NCBI GenBank assembly: GCA_017557865.1
Contig: JAFYXW010000004.1
Span: 1 to 41,991, forward strand
Length of the DNA: 41,991 bases
Direction of reading: 5' to 3'
DNA from: Candidatus Saccharimonadota bacterium
GTDB taxonomy: Bacteria; Patescibacteriota; Saccharimonadia; Saccharimonadales; Saccharimonadaceae
A program made the translations under genes and the position numbers. Below, one piece after another: positions 1 to 8,628 of this stretch. The notes beneath the pieces were generated by a model. That model was not told the origin of the DNA, did no database searches, and saw only the letters and a list, made by a program, of their open reading frames with translations. Each line of letters begins with the position of its first letter. Positions within the stretch are counted from its first letter, which is position 1.

Positions 1-177
1 GAAATTAAGCTTCTAGCAGACGAAGCAGCAAAGCGCGCAGAAGATGTCTTAAAAGCCAATCGCAAAGTTTTGGATGATCTTGCGGCAGCGCTTCTAAAGA
101 ATGAAACTTTGGAAGAAGCTGAACTTGCGCCACTTTTGAAGCCTGCAAAACTTCCAACTATTGCAAAACTACATTAA
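1..177 (+). CDS. ftsH: FtsH ATP-dependent zinc metalloprotease, C-terminal end (partial)
   Basis: Frame 1 is open from the window edge to a TAA at 175-177 and gives 58 residues of a charged helical tail (DEAAKRAEDVLKANR, then LDDLAAALLKNETLEEAEL). This matches the conserved end of the FtsH peptidase domain, where a DEAY-RA--IL--NR-KLD-IA-ALLE-ETLD pattern is typical. FtsH is a membrane-anchored AAA+ zinc protease that removes damaged membrane proteins. The AAA+ and HEXXH parts lie upstream of the window. An aminopeptidase gene follows 15 bases later with a good SD site, so the two protein-degradation genes are probably co-transcribed. Identification rests on this short tail only. Confidence 0.75.
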   Translation, partial: EIKLLADEAAKRAEDVLKANRKVLDDLAAALLKNETLEEAELAPLLKPAKLPTIAKLH

Positions 178-192
178 CACTTGGAGGACAAG

Positions 193-2532
193 ATGGAAAG
201 ATTAATTAATTATTTTGTGCCGGAAAAATATGTTTTAAATCTTTTGATTGATAAAAACGCAAAAACAATTGGTGGGACGGTGGTTGTGACCGGCGAAGCC
301 AAAGCAGATGTAATAAAATTTCATGCCGTAAATCTTAACATTAAGTTTGTAAAACTTAACAATAAGATTTCAAAACATAATGTTAAGAATAATATTTTAG
401 AGATTGAGGCGGAAAAAGGTCCGTGCGAGGTTGAAATCGAGTATGATGGCACTTTGAACGAAAACATGGAGGGCGCATACCTTTCGACGTATGAATATAA
501 TGGCAAAAAAGAAATTATTGTGGCGACACAATTTGAAAGTCATTATGCGCGGGAGGCTTTTCCGTGTATTGACGAGCCGGCGGCAAAGGCAGTATTCGAA
601 CTGAATATTAAATTGCCTGAAGGTGCCGACGATTTGATTTTAACCAACGTGGCACTTGGCGAGCCAACGCCAAGAATGAGCACATACCTACTTGCGTGGG
701 TGGTTGGGCATTTCCATGGCAAGACAATCAAAAATGCGCACGGCACCGAAATTACAACTTATGTGGCTTTGAACCAGGATATAGACTCGGTAGATTTTGC
801 AAATGAGATTGCGGCCAAATCTTTGGAATTTTACGACGACAATTTTGGTGTGCCATATCCTCTAGAAAAATGTGACCAAGTGGCGCTGCCGGATTTTGAA
901 GCGGGCGCGATGGAAAACTGGGGGTTAGTAACTTATCGTGAGTCAGCATTGATTGCCGGGAAAGATGCAACGCTTGGCACAAAGAAAAGTGTGGCCCTCA
1001 CCGTGGCGCACGAACTTTCACACCAGTGGTTTGGCGATCTTGTGACGATGGAATGGTGGGATGATTTGTGGCTAAACGAATCGTTTGCGAGCGTAATGGA
1101 ATTCTTTGCAGTTGATTATATACATCCGGAATTTAAGATTTTTGAGGGGTTCTTTACTGGCGATGCACTTTCTGCGCTTCGACGCGACTGTTTGTCTGGT
1201 GTGCAGTCGGTGCACCAGGACGTAAATGACCCAGCTGAGATTGCGACATTATTTGACCCGTCAATTGTTTATGCAAAAGGCGCAAGGTTGATGTTAATGG
1301 TGATTCGTCTAATGGGCTGGGATAACTTCACTAAAGGCATTCGTGACTATTTTGAAAAATATAAATATCAAAATACGATTGGCGATAATTTGTGGGATGC
1401 GCTAAACAATTATGCGAATTTCGACGTGAAAAAAATGATGCATGCATTTATTGATAAGCCTGGATATCCAGTAATTACAAATGGTGCACAGAAAAGATTT
1501 TTGTTGGATGGGGAAATGACGGACTCGGATTGGCCAATTCCGGAAATTCGTGAAGACATGTCTTCGCATTATATTCTAAATCTTTCTGACGAGGAATTTA
1601 GCGAAAGGCTTTCACGGTTTGATTCTTTGAATTTGGAAGAAAAATTAAGGCTTCTTATAGACCGTGAATTACTTTCGAAAACTTCGCTTGTGAATTCGGC
1701 GTCGCTTTTGCCACTAGTGATGAAGTTTAAAAATGAAAATAGTGCGGCGATTTGGAATATTATCGTAACGATAATTGGGACTTTGAAAGTCTTCTTTAAA
1801 TATAATACGGATGAAGAAAAACAATTTAAAGAATTTGTGAAAAAGTTGGTGGATGAAAAGATAAATGAAGTTGGGTTAAAAACGCGTGAAGGCGACGATG
1901 AGAACACGATTAGGCTGCGTGCGAATTTGGTGGCGCTCGATTATTACGCGGAAGATTTACCAAGAATAAAAGAGCTTGCCGGTATGTATGACGAAAACTA
2001 TGCGGCGATGGATATGGAAGTGAGAGACGACATTCTCGACGCCAAGATTTATCTTGAGCCAGAAATGATTGATAAATATATTGAAAACTATACAAAAATT
2101 GCGGACCCGGAAATTAAGTTTGATTTGCTGTTTGCGGCGACTTTGTCTCGCGACGAAAAAGTAATTGATAAAATGGTGGGGCTTCTGGAAAAACCGGAAA
2201 TTGTAAAGCCACAAGATCACTTCCATTTGTTTATTTATGAATATCGTAATCCGGCGGCAAAGGACAAAGTATGGGATTGGCTTACGTCGCATTGGGATTA
2301 TGTGAAGAAAATAACAGGCGATAAATCTTTGGAAGATTATCCGCGTTACACAGCGGCGTCGATCAAGACGGAAGAAGACTTTAAAAAGTATCATGATTTC
2401 TTTGGACCGATGGCGGGTGAACCAGGCTTGAAGCGGGCAATTGAAGTTGGTGAAAACGAAATCAAAGCCAGATTGAAACTAATTAAAGAAGACCAAGAAA
2501 CAGTGTGGCAGGAACTTGCAAAAAGTTTATGA
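193..2532 (+). CDS. M1-family zinc aminopeptidase
   Basis: Cytoplasmic metallopeptidase that trims N-terminal residues from peptides, probably feeding amino acids to a scavenger. The 779-residue protein has the M1 hallmarks: GAMEN exopeptidase motif at about 237-241, zinc site HELSH at 273-277 and the third zinc ligand in NES (Glu296), giving HEXXH-X18-E. An N-terminal beta domain precedes the catalytic domain, and a long helical C-terminal domain (ERAP/PepN type) follows. No signal peptide is visible. The frame is open from a TTG at 181, but an SD site GGAGG at 183-187 lies inside that extension and is spaced 5 nt from the ATG at 193, so 193 is chosen. It sits 15 bases after ftsH, probably in one transcript. 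The exact M1 subfamily is not resolved. Confidence 0.93.
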   Translation: MERLINYFVPEKYVLNLLIDKNAKTIGGTVVVTGEAKADVIKFHAVNLNIKFVKLNNKISKHNVKNNILEIEAEKGPCEVEIEYDGTLNENMEGAYLSTYEYNGKKEIIVATQFESHYAREAFPCIDEPAAKAVFELNIKLPEGADDLILTNVALGEPTPRMSTYLLAWVVGHFHGKTIKNAHGTEITTYVALNQDIDSVDFANEIAAKSLEFYDDNFGVPYPLEKCDQVALPDFEAGAMENWGLVTYRESALIAGKDATLGTKKSVALTVAHELSHQWFGDLVTMEWWDDLWLNESFASVMEFFAVDYIHPEFKIFEGFFTGDALSALRRDCLSGVQSVHQDVNDPAEIATLFDPSIVYAKGARLMLMVIRLMGWDNFTKGIRDYFEKYKYQNTIGDNLWDALNNYANFDVKKMMHAFIDKPGYPVITNGAQKRFLLDGEMTDSDWPIPEIREDMSSHYILNLSDEEFSERLSRFDSLNLEEKLRLLIDRELLSKTSLVNSASLLPLVMKFKNENSAAIWNIIVTIIGTLKVFFKYNTDEEKQFKEFVKKLVDEKINEVGLKTREGDDENTIRLRANLVALDYYAEDLPRIKELAGMYDENYAAMDMEVRDDILDAKIYLEPEMIDKYIENYTKIADPEIKFDLLFAATLSRDEKVIDKMVGLLEKPEIVKPQDHFHLFIYEYRNPAAKDKVWDWLTSHWDYVKKITGDKSLEDYPRYTAASIKTEEDFKKYHDFFGPMAGEPGLKRAIEVGENEIKARLKLIKEDQETVWQELAKSL

Positions 2533-2548
2533 TTAAATGAAATTAGTG

Positions 2549-2554
2549 TATAAT
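2549..2554 (+). promoter_or_regulatory. -10 box of leaderless aguB promoter
   Basis: A perfect TATAAT lies 7 nt before the aguB ATG (2562), so transcription should begin at or next to the start codon. No SD site fits between. The -35 region is weak. It lies in the 29-base gap after the aminopeptidase stop. Confidence 0.65.
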
Positions 2555-2561
2555 ATATATT

Positions 2562-3579
2562 ATGGATGGGTATACACTAACACATAAAACACCAACACGC
2601 AAAGATTTTATTGATACGGCTGATTTCGATCAGTCCGAAATGATGGACATTATTACGACCGCAAGAACCGTGCGGGAATATATTAAAAGCGGTAAATACC
2701 TAAATTCGCTTTTTCATAAAAATTTGGCAATGATTTTCGAACAAAAGTCCACAAGGACTAGAGTTTCTTTTGAAGTGGCTATGGAACAGTTGGGGGGGGC
2801 ATGCCCTCAACTTGGCACCAGGCGCTATCCAGCTCGGTAAGCACGAAACAATTGAAGACACCGCTAGAGTGCTTGGGCGAATGTGCGATATGGTCATGTC
2901 GCGCGTAGATAGGCACGAATCAATCGAGGCTCTAGCTAAATATGCCAATGTACCAGTAATCAATGGTATGAGCGACAAGGTCCACCCAACGCAAGGCGTG
3001 GGCGATATGATTACAATTTTTGACCATTGGCCAGCCGGTAAAAAAGCTGACGAAATAAAAGTTGTTTTCGTTGGCGATGCAACCCAAGTTTGTAATACAT
3101 TATGTGAAATGACCACTAAAATGGGTATGAATTTTGTGCACTTCGGCCCAGCTAATCACAAAATTGGCGACGAGTGGCTAGAGATTGGTCGTAAAAATAA
3201 TGAACAATACGGTGGTTCTTGTATTTGGAGTGAAGATCCAGAATGTTTGAAGGGTGCCGACTTTATTTATACGGATGTTTGGTACGGCTTATATGACAAG
3301 GAAACGCCAAAAGAAGTGTATATGGCAGATTTTTATCCTAAATATCAGGTTAACGATGAGCTTATGGCATCGACTGGTAACCCGAATTGTAAATTTATGC
3401 ATTGTCTGCCAGCAAGTCGTAATGAAGAAGTGACGGACTCTGTGCTTGATGGCCCGAATTCTGTAGCGTGGGATGAAGCGGAGAATCGTTTGACTGCGCA
3501 AAGAGGATTAGTATTGTATTTTGGTGGCGTAGCTGAAGTTACGCTTGATTATATTAAACGGCAAAAGGAGGTAGCATAA
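2562..3579 (+). CDS. aguB: putrescine carbamoyltransferase, reading frame broken at an 8-G tract
   Basis: Catalyses carbamoylputrescine + phosphate to putrescine + carbamoyl phosphate. The family is the aspartate/ornithine carbamoyltransferases. The carbamoyl-phosphate motif STRTR is at 63-67 and HCLPA is at about 280-284 of the restored frame. PTC-type rather than OTC-type signatures are present: [15 protein letters not shown] and HCLPASR followed by DEAENRLT. The first frame runs 2562-2840 and stops early; the rest is read in another frame to 3579. The break falls in eight G at 2792-2799 within the [11 protein letters not shown] motif. Seven G would restore a normal 338-residue protein, the usual family length. 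Both sides are well conserved, so this is a recent single-base change, a sequencing error or phase variation rather than decay. The stop overlaps the aguD start by one base. Ornithine carbamoyltransferase is the alternative but fits less well next to aguA. Confidence 0.88.
2792..2799 (+). repeat. G8 homopolymer tract causing the aguB frameshift
   Basis: Eight consecutive G inside the conserved LGGHALN codons. With seven, the two frames join perfectly. Such tracts are classic sites of slipped-strand mispairing and of homopolymer sequencing error. The sequence alone cannot tell these apart. Confidence 0.9.
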
Positions 3580-5048
3580 TGCCGAAGAAAAAATATAAGT
3601 TCAGGCTGTTTAGCGCGGTTCTCGCTACGGTCTGTATAATTTTGGTGGCGGATGCAGTCGCGCCTACGGCAGCGATTGGGCATTCGATGTACCTATGGTG
3701 GGCAATTATGCTCATTGGGTTCTTTGTACCATACGCACTTATTAGTGCTGAACTTGGTACTCAGTATCCATCCGAAGGTGGCATGTACACCTGGGTAAAG
3801 AAAGCCTTTGGAAAGAAATGGGCTTCTAGAGTAGCTTGGTTCTACTGGGTAAATTATCCACTTTGGATTGCTTCTCTTGCCGATCTTATTACCACATTGA
3901 TTATGGAAATGTTCGGTTTCGAGATGGAAATGTGGATGGTGCTTGCAGTCCAAGTATTCTATATTGTCCTCGTGACGGTGCTTGGTATGTTGCGTATTTC
4001 TCAGTCCGACTGGGTGGCGAACATTGGTGCTATCATCAAGATCGCTATTCTTGGTGGGATTGGCGCGCTAGGTATTTATATCCTAGTGACTAAGGGCACA
4101 GCAAACCCAGTAGAGGGTTGGCAAGACTTCGTACCACTCCTTGGTACGGACGGAGGTATAGACTGGGCTGGTCTCTCATTCGTCTCACTCATTATCTTTA
4201 ACATGCTTGGTTTTGAAGTGGTTGGCACGTTCTATGACGACATGGATAAACCGAAAAAACAGATTCCACAGGCTATTATTCTTGGTGGTATCTTGATTGC
4301 AGTTTTCTACATTTTGCCATCATTTGCGCTTGGTGTAGGTACGGAATTCTCCGAAATTGCTACAGATAGCGGGCTTTTGAACGCTTGGCAAATTCTGTTG
4401 GCTAACGCCGGAATTGGTGTAGAAGTAATTCAAGCAATTGTGGTTGTAGTTGGTGGTGCATTCATCCTTACGTTAATATCAAATGTTTCTTCTTGGAACT
4501 TTGGTGTATATTCGGTGATTGCTTATGCAGCCGAAGATGGGATGTTCCCAAAATCTTGGAAAAAGCGCAATAAAGACGGCGTGCCATATATGGTCGGTGT
4601 TTGGACAGGCATTGTTTCCTTGATACTTGCAGTAGCTGGTATTGTGATTGCATATGTGTTCCCAGACATGGAAGAACTTTCAAATATGTTCTGGGCATTC
4701 TTCTCGCTGTCCCTAACCTGCTTGTTGCTTTCTTACATCCCAATGTTTGCAGCGTACATCAAACTTCACAAGAATGGCAAGCAAGTACAAAATGGATATT
4801 GGGTAAAGGTTGGCCCAATTCTAAGATGGTTGATGGGGCTAATACCACTATTACTACTCTTCGTTTCACTATTCTTCACTTTGGTACCAGAACTTAGCTG
4901 GGAAGCAATTGAAGGTAATATGGTTCTAATCGTGTCTACGGCAGTATGTATTGCAATTGGAGAAGTGATGATTATGAATATGAGTAGAAAAGATCGTCAA
5001 AAGAAACTCGCACGTAAACAAAAAGCTGCCTTGAAAGCTGGTAAGTAA
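3579..5048 (+). CDS. aguD: APC-superfamily transporter, probable agmatine/putrescine exchanger
   Basis: Integral membrane protein of 489 residues with about 12 hydrophobic segments and a basic, Lys-rich C-terminus, typical of the amino acid-polyamine-organocation superfamily. The segment YALISAELGTQYPSEGGMYTW (the conserved E-L-x-x-x-x-P-x-x-G-G-x-Y region of helix 2) and FNMLGFEVVG with KKQIPQAI (helix 6 area) are APC hallmarks. It lies between the putrescine carbamoyltransferase and agmatine deiminase genes, in the same order as in Enterococcus and Streptococcus agmatine operons (aguB-aguD-aguA). An electroneutral agmatine-in, putrescine-out exchange is therefore the best inference. SD AAGGAGG sits just before the start. 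The start overlaps the aguB stop by one base and the stop overlaps the aguA ATG by one base, so translation is likely coupled. Substrate is inferred from context only. Confidence 0.82.
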   Translation: MPKKKYKFRLFSAVLATVCIILVADAVAPTAAIGHSMYLWWAIMLIGFFVPYALISAELGTQYPSEGGMYTWVKKAFGKKWASRVAWFYWVNYPLWIASLADLITTLIMEMFGFEMEMWMVLAVQVFYIVLVTVLGMLRISQSDWVANIGAIIKIAILGGIGALGIYILVTKGTANPVEGWQDFVPLLGTDGGIDWAGLSFVSLIIFNMLGFEVVGTFYDDMDKPKKQIPQAIILGGILIAVFYILPSFALGVGTEFSEIATDSGLLNAWQILLANAGIGVEVIQAIVVVVGGAFILTLISNVSSWNFGVYSVIAYAAEDGMFPKSWKKRNKDGVPYMVGVWTGIVSLILAVAGIVIAYVFPDMEELSNMFWAFFSLSLTCLLLSYIPMFAAYIKLHKNGKQVQNGYWVKVGPILRWLMGLIPLLLLFVSLFFTLVPELSWEAIEGNMVLIVSTAVCIAIGEVMIMNMSRKDRQKKLARKQKAALKAGK

Positions 5049-6142
5049 TGAAAATAAGTTCTACTCCAAAACAAGACGGATTTTATATGCCGAGCGAGCT
5101 AGCCCCGCATAAATGCACATATCTTCTTTGGCCGGAGCGTCCAGACAACTGGCGCTCTGGCGCCAAGCCGGCCCAAAAGGCCTTTCGCCAAGTAGTAGAA
5201 ACAATTGCAAAATACGAACCAGTGGTGTTGGGTGTTAACCAATCGCAATATGCACATGTGCTTGGTATGAATATGAAAAATGTTCAGGTGGTAGAAATTA
5301 GCAATAATGACTCTTGGATTCGTGATACTGGCGCCACGATGGTGGTAAATGGCCAGGGCGAAATGCGCGCAGTAGACTGGGGCTTTAATGGATACGGTGG
5401 TCTTGTGGATGGTATATACTTCCCATGGGATCTCGACGATATGATTGCCTCAAAAATGGCATCGATTGAAGGTGTCGATAGATATCGTACGAATGATTTC
5501 GTGCTTGAAGGTGGTTCTATACATTCTGATGGCGAAGGAACTTTGCTTGTAACTGAAGAAACATTACTAGCGGAGGGCCGTAATCCTGGTAAAAGCAAAG
5601 AAGAAATAGAGAATATTCTAAAAGAATATACCGGAGCAGAAAAAGTTCTGTGGTTGCCATATGGTGTATACAAAGACGAAGACACTAATGGCCACGTAGA
5701 CAATATCTGTCAGTTTGTGGCGCCAGGTAAAGTCGTGTTGGCGTGGGAAGATAATCCAGAAGATCCACAGCACGAACGTAGTCAGGCGGACTATGACTAT
5801 TTGATGAATGAAACCGATGCTCGTGGAAGACATCTTGAAATCCATAAAATCCACGTTCCAAATGTCGTGACAATTACGAAAGAGGAATCTGAAGGCGTTG
5901 ATGTAGTAGAAGGCACCTTCCCAAGAAATGAAGGCGATAGATTGCCGGCGTCCTATATCAACTATTACAACTGTAACGGTGCAATAATATTGCCAATTTT
6001 CCATGATCCACATGATATTGACGCTGTACTTGTACTAAAAAGTTTATTCCCAGACAGAGTAATTGAACCGATTTATGCTCGCGAGATATTACTAGGCGGC
6101 GGGAATATACATTGTATTACGCAGCAAGTCCCAAAACCGTGA
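5048..6142 (+). CDS. aguA: agmatine deiminase
   Basis: Hydrolyses agmatine to N-carbamoylputrescine and ammonia. This is the guanidino-group-modifying (pentein) fold of the agmatine deiminase/peptidylarginine deiminase-like (PAD_porph) family. Visible motifs include NDSWIRDTG near residue 88 (substrate-binding acidic residues), LEGGSIHSDGEGT in the middle, NGHVDN with catalytic His216, and GGGNIHCITQQ with nucleophile Cys356 eight residues from the end. The length of 364 matches characterised enzymes. The ATG overlaps the aguD stop by one base. The TGA stop at 6140-6142 abuts the gpmI promoter and forms its extended -10 TG motif. Its product is the substrate of AguB upstream, so the three genes make a complete route to carbamoyl phosphate. 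A carbamate kinase is not seen here. Confidence 0.95.
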   Translation: MKISSTPKQDGFYMPSELAPHKCTYLLWPERPDNWRSGAKPAQKAFRQVVETIAKYEPVVLGVNQSQYAHVLGMNMKNVQVVEISNNDSWIRDTGATMVVNGQGEMRAVDWGFNGYGGLVDGIYFPWDLDDMIASKMASIEGVDRYRTNDFVLEGGSIHSDGEGTLLVTEETLLAEGRNPGKSKEEIENILKEYTGAEKVLWLPYGVYKDEDTNGHVDNICQFVAPGKVVLAWEDNPEDPQHERSQADYDYLMNETDARGRHLEIHKIHVPNVVTITKEESEGVDVVEGTFPRNEGDRLPASYINYYNCNGAIILPIFHDPHDIDAVLVLKSLFPDRVIEPIYAREILLGGGNIHCITQQVPKP

Positions 6143-6148
6143 TATAAT
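6143..6148 (+). promoter_or_regulatory. extended -10 box of leaderless gpmI promoter
   Basis: TGA-TATAAT lies 6 nt before the gpmI ATG at 6155. The TGA is also the stop codon of aguA. The 19-mer GTGATATAATAAGCTTATG (6139-6157) recurs identically at 24792-24810. Confidence 0.7.
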
Positions 6149-6154
6149 AAGCTT

Positions 6155-7738
6155 ATGGATAAATTATCGTATGATGGGCCGATAGTTTTGGCAGTGCTTG
6201 ACGGGGTGGGTTTAGCTCCAGATAGCCCAGGTAACGCAGTCAGCAAAGCGCGGACAGTATTTTTGGGCAAGGCCGTGCGGGAATATCCACATATCGCTCT
6301 GGACGCTTCGGGAGAATCCGTAGGTTTAATCCCGGGCCAAATGGGGAATTCTGAAGTTGGTCACAATACGATGGGCGCCGGGCGCGCAATTAAGCAAGGC
6401 ATTGCACGCATAGAAGAAGCCTTTGATACTGGCGAAATTTATAATTCCGAAGCTTGGCAAGAAGCCGTAAAGCGCGGAGCGGCTGCGACTTTGCATTTTT
6501 CTGGCATTTTTTCTGACGGTGGCGTGCATAGCCACATCTCACATTTGGAAGAAATGATAGAAAGAGCCTACAAAGAAGGTGTACGCAGAATGCGGGTACA
6601 CGCAGTGTTTGATGGGCGTGATGTTCAACCACAATCCGAACCAAGATTTATTCATCAATTTGAAACCTTTGTCCAAAAATTCTCAGATGCAGATATAAAA
6701 ATCGCTGATGGTGGTGGCAGAATGGTTTATGTGGCCGATCGGTATGAGAATGATTGGGAAATGGTGGCTAGAGGTTGGGATGCGATGGTAAATGGGGAAG
6801 CGGATTATTATTTTAGGAGCGCGGACGAAGCAATTGATATTTTGAGAAGGATTAATCCTACTGTACAAGATCAATATCTGCCAGCATTTGTGATAGTAGA
6901 TAAAGACGAAAAGCCGGTGGGTAAAGTTGAAAAAGGTGACGCATTTATCTATTTTGATTTTAGAGCGGACCGGGCGATAGAAATTGCCATGGCATTTACA
7001 TATTGGGATTTTCCATACTTTAATCGCGGCAATTATGCGCCGGACGATGTGTATTTTGTGGGGATGACGGAATATAATTCGGATACGCATGTACCGGAGC
7101 ATCGTTTGGTACAGCCAGTAGAGATTAACGAAACCCTGAACCAATTCTTGGGTGCACGGGGTATTAGTGAATTTGCAGTTAGCGAAACAGTAAAATTTGG
7201 GCATATTACATATTACTTTAACGGTAATAGTTACGAAAAGGCGCCGGGCGAAGAGTTTGCCGAAATTGAATCCTATACGGAACCATTTGAAACGCGGCCG
7301 TGGATGAAAACAGCAGAGATTACAGATAAAGTAATAGAGAATTTGGATAAGTACAAATTTGTAAGATTGAACTATCCAGGCGGCGATATGGTTGGTCATA
7401 CTGCCGACCTAGAAGCGACAGTGATTGCAATGGAGGCAATCGACATTGAGTTGAAGCGGATCGCTGAGGCGGTAGACAAGCTTGGTGGGATGATGGTAAT
7501 CGTGGCGGATCACGGTAATGCGGAAGAGCTTTTGGATGAAAACGGCGAAAAGAAAACTGCGCACACTGTAAACAAAGTGCCATGCGTATTTTATGATAAC
7601 ACTAGAAATCGTGATAATTATGATGTTGCAACAGTGACAAATCCGGGGTTAAAAAACATTGCTGCGACGGTTGCGACTTTGCTTGGACAAGATAATCTCC
7701 CAGAGAGCTGGGCCCCATCTTTAATTGAAATAAAATAA
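6155..7738 (+). CDS. gpmI: 2,3-bisphosphoglycerate-independent phosphoglycerate mutase
   Basis: Interconverts 3- and 2-phosphoglycerate in lower glycolysis using two metal ions and a phosphoserine intermediate; alkaline phosphatase superfamily. Seen: the first metal motif VLDGVG near residue 10, the catalytic serine in MGNSEVGH (Ser66), FSDGGVHSH, GRDVQP, FDFRADRA, YPGGDMVGHT and the C-terminal metal motif ADHGNAEE. At 527 residues it is slightly longer than the usual 510 or so. Translation starts at the ATG 6 nt after a TATAAT box, with no SD, so the mRNA is probably leaderless. It has its own promoter although it follows aguA by only 12 bases. Confidence 0.96.
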   Translation: MDKLSYDGPIVLAVLDGVGLAPDSPGNAVSKARTVFLGKAVREYPHIALDASGESVGLIPGQMGNSEVGHNTMGAGRAIKQGIARIEEAFDTGEIYNSEAWQEAVKRGAAATLHFSGIFSDGGVHSHISHLEEMIERAYKEGVRRMRVHAVFDGRDVQPQSEPRFIHQFETFVQKFSDADIKIADGGGRMVYVADRYENDWEMVARGWDAMVNGEADYYFRSADEAIDILRRINPTVQDQYLPAFVIVDKDEKPVGKVEKGDAFIYFDFRADRAIEIAMAFTYWDFPYFNRGNYAPDDVYFVGMTEYNSDTHVPEHRLVQPVEINETLNQFLGARGISEFAVSETVKFGHITYYFNGNSYEKAPGEEFAEIESYTEPFETRPWMKTAEITDKVIENLDKYKFVRLNYPGGDMVGHTADLEATVIAMEAIDIELKRIAEAVDKLGGMMVIVADHGNAEELLDENGEKKTAHTVNKVPCVFYDNTRNRDNYDVATVTNPGLKNIAATVATLLGQDNLPESWAPSLIEIK

Positions 7739-7749
7739 TATCTTTGTGA

Positions 7750-7755
7750 TATAAT
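7750..7755 (+). promoter_or_regulatory. extended -10 box of galU promoter
   Basis: TGA-TATAAT followed 9 nt later by the galU ATG (7765), with no SD between. Transcription would start within about 3 nt of the start codon. Confidence 0.6.
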
Positions 7756-7764
7756 GGCTTTATT

Positions 7765-8592
7765 ATGATTACGAAAGCTATTATACCTGTAGCTGGCTGG
7801 GGCACTAGGCGGCTACCGATTACTAAAATAATTGAAAAATCAATGCTCCCAGTGGGGAATCGTCCACTAGTAGATTATTCGGTACAAGAGCTAATCAAGG
7901 CCGGAGTAAAAGATATCTACATGGTAGTATCCAATGTAGAGCCATGCCAGGTACGGGCTTTTTATCGTGATAACTTGGCGCTAAATCTGTATCTAAAAGA
8001 TCGCGGCAAAGAAGACAAACTCGAAAAAGCAAAAACTTTGCCAGACGATGTGCAAATTCATTACATCGCGCAAGACCCATCCAGCAAATATGGTACGGCC
8101 GTGCCAGTAGCAATGGTCGTTGAAGAATATCAAATCAATGAACCAGTATTTGTGTTTATGGGCGACGATTTTATTTGGAACCCGGGCGGCGAATCTTCGG
8201 CTGAAGCTTTGCTTGCCGCTGTAAAAGATGACACCGAATCTGCTTTGCTCGCAATAGACCATCCAAAAGAAGCACTTCTAAATGGCGGTGCGCTAACGAT
8301 TGAAGATGAAAAAGTTGTGAAAATTACCGAAAAACCAAAGCCAGAGCAAGTAACCGGCCTAGCTAGCGTAAGTAAATACATTCTTTCGCCAAGCATGCTT
8401 CAAGAAATTGTAAAATATGTGAAAGAAAACGATTTTGGCCCACGCGACCAAGAATATATGATTACGGATCCATTTGCAACGTATGTAAATAATGGCGGAG
8501 TACTTCGCGCAGCACGTACAGATGGCGAATATCTTGACGGTGGAACAGTAGAAGGTTGGCTTCACGCCAATAATGTGGTTTGCAATAGCTAA
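7765..8592 (+). CDS. galU: UTP--glucose-1-phosphate uridylyltransferase
   Basis: Makes UDP-glucose from UTP and glucose 1-phosphate for surface glycans. It is a nucleotidyltransferase with the N-terminal signature AGWGTRRLPITK followed by KSMLPVGNRP, a variant of the usual GLGTRFLPATK/KEMLPV motifs. YGTAVPV, VFMGDD (metal-binding aspartate) and DGGTVEGWLHAN near the C-terminus also fit. The length of 275 residues is near the family norm. It follows gpmI by 26 bases but has its own TATAAT box and no SD. The three anchored paralogs downstream have their own promoter and SD sites. A related sugar-1-phosphate thymidylyltransferase or a different sugar specificity cannot be excluded. Confidence 0.88.
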   Translation: MITKAIIPVAGWGTRRLPITKIIEKSMLPVGNRPLVDYSVQELIKAGVKDIYMVVSNVEPCQVRAFYRDNLALNLYLKDRGKEDKLEKAKTLPDDVQIHYIAQDPSSKYGTAVPVAMVVEEYQINEPVFVFMGDDFIWNPGGESSAEALLAAVKDDTESALLAIDHPKEALLNGGALTIEDEKVVKITEKPKPEQVTGLASVSKYILSPSMLQEIVKYVKENDFGPRDQEYMITDPFATYVNNGGVLRAARTDGEYLDGGTVEGWLHANNVVCNS

Positions 8593-8599
8593 TTTGTGC

Positions 8600-8605
8600 T
8601 ATAAT
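8600..8605 (+). promoter_or_regulatory. extended -10 box upstream of the paralogous anchored-protein array
   Basis: TGC-TATAAT starts 8 bases after the galU stop. It is followed by an SD (AAGGAG, 8614-8619) and the ATG at 8629, so this mRNA has a short leader, unlike most single genes here. It probably drives the genes at 8629, 9160 and 9853. Confidence 0.6.
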
Positions 8606-8628
8606 ATAAGCATAAGGAGAATTAGAAA

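Noticed and set aside
2562-3579. aguB as a decayed pseudogene
   Set aside because: Only one base in a homopolymer is wrong. Motifs on both sides are intact and the operon overlaps are preserved.
6683-7399. Long antisense open frame (238 codons) opposite gpmI
   Set aside because: It mirrors a strongly conserved gene, has unnatural composition (Ile, Cys, His-rich) and no promoter or SD. Other long antisense frames, such as those opposite radA and the surface protein, were dropped for the same reason.
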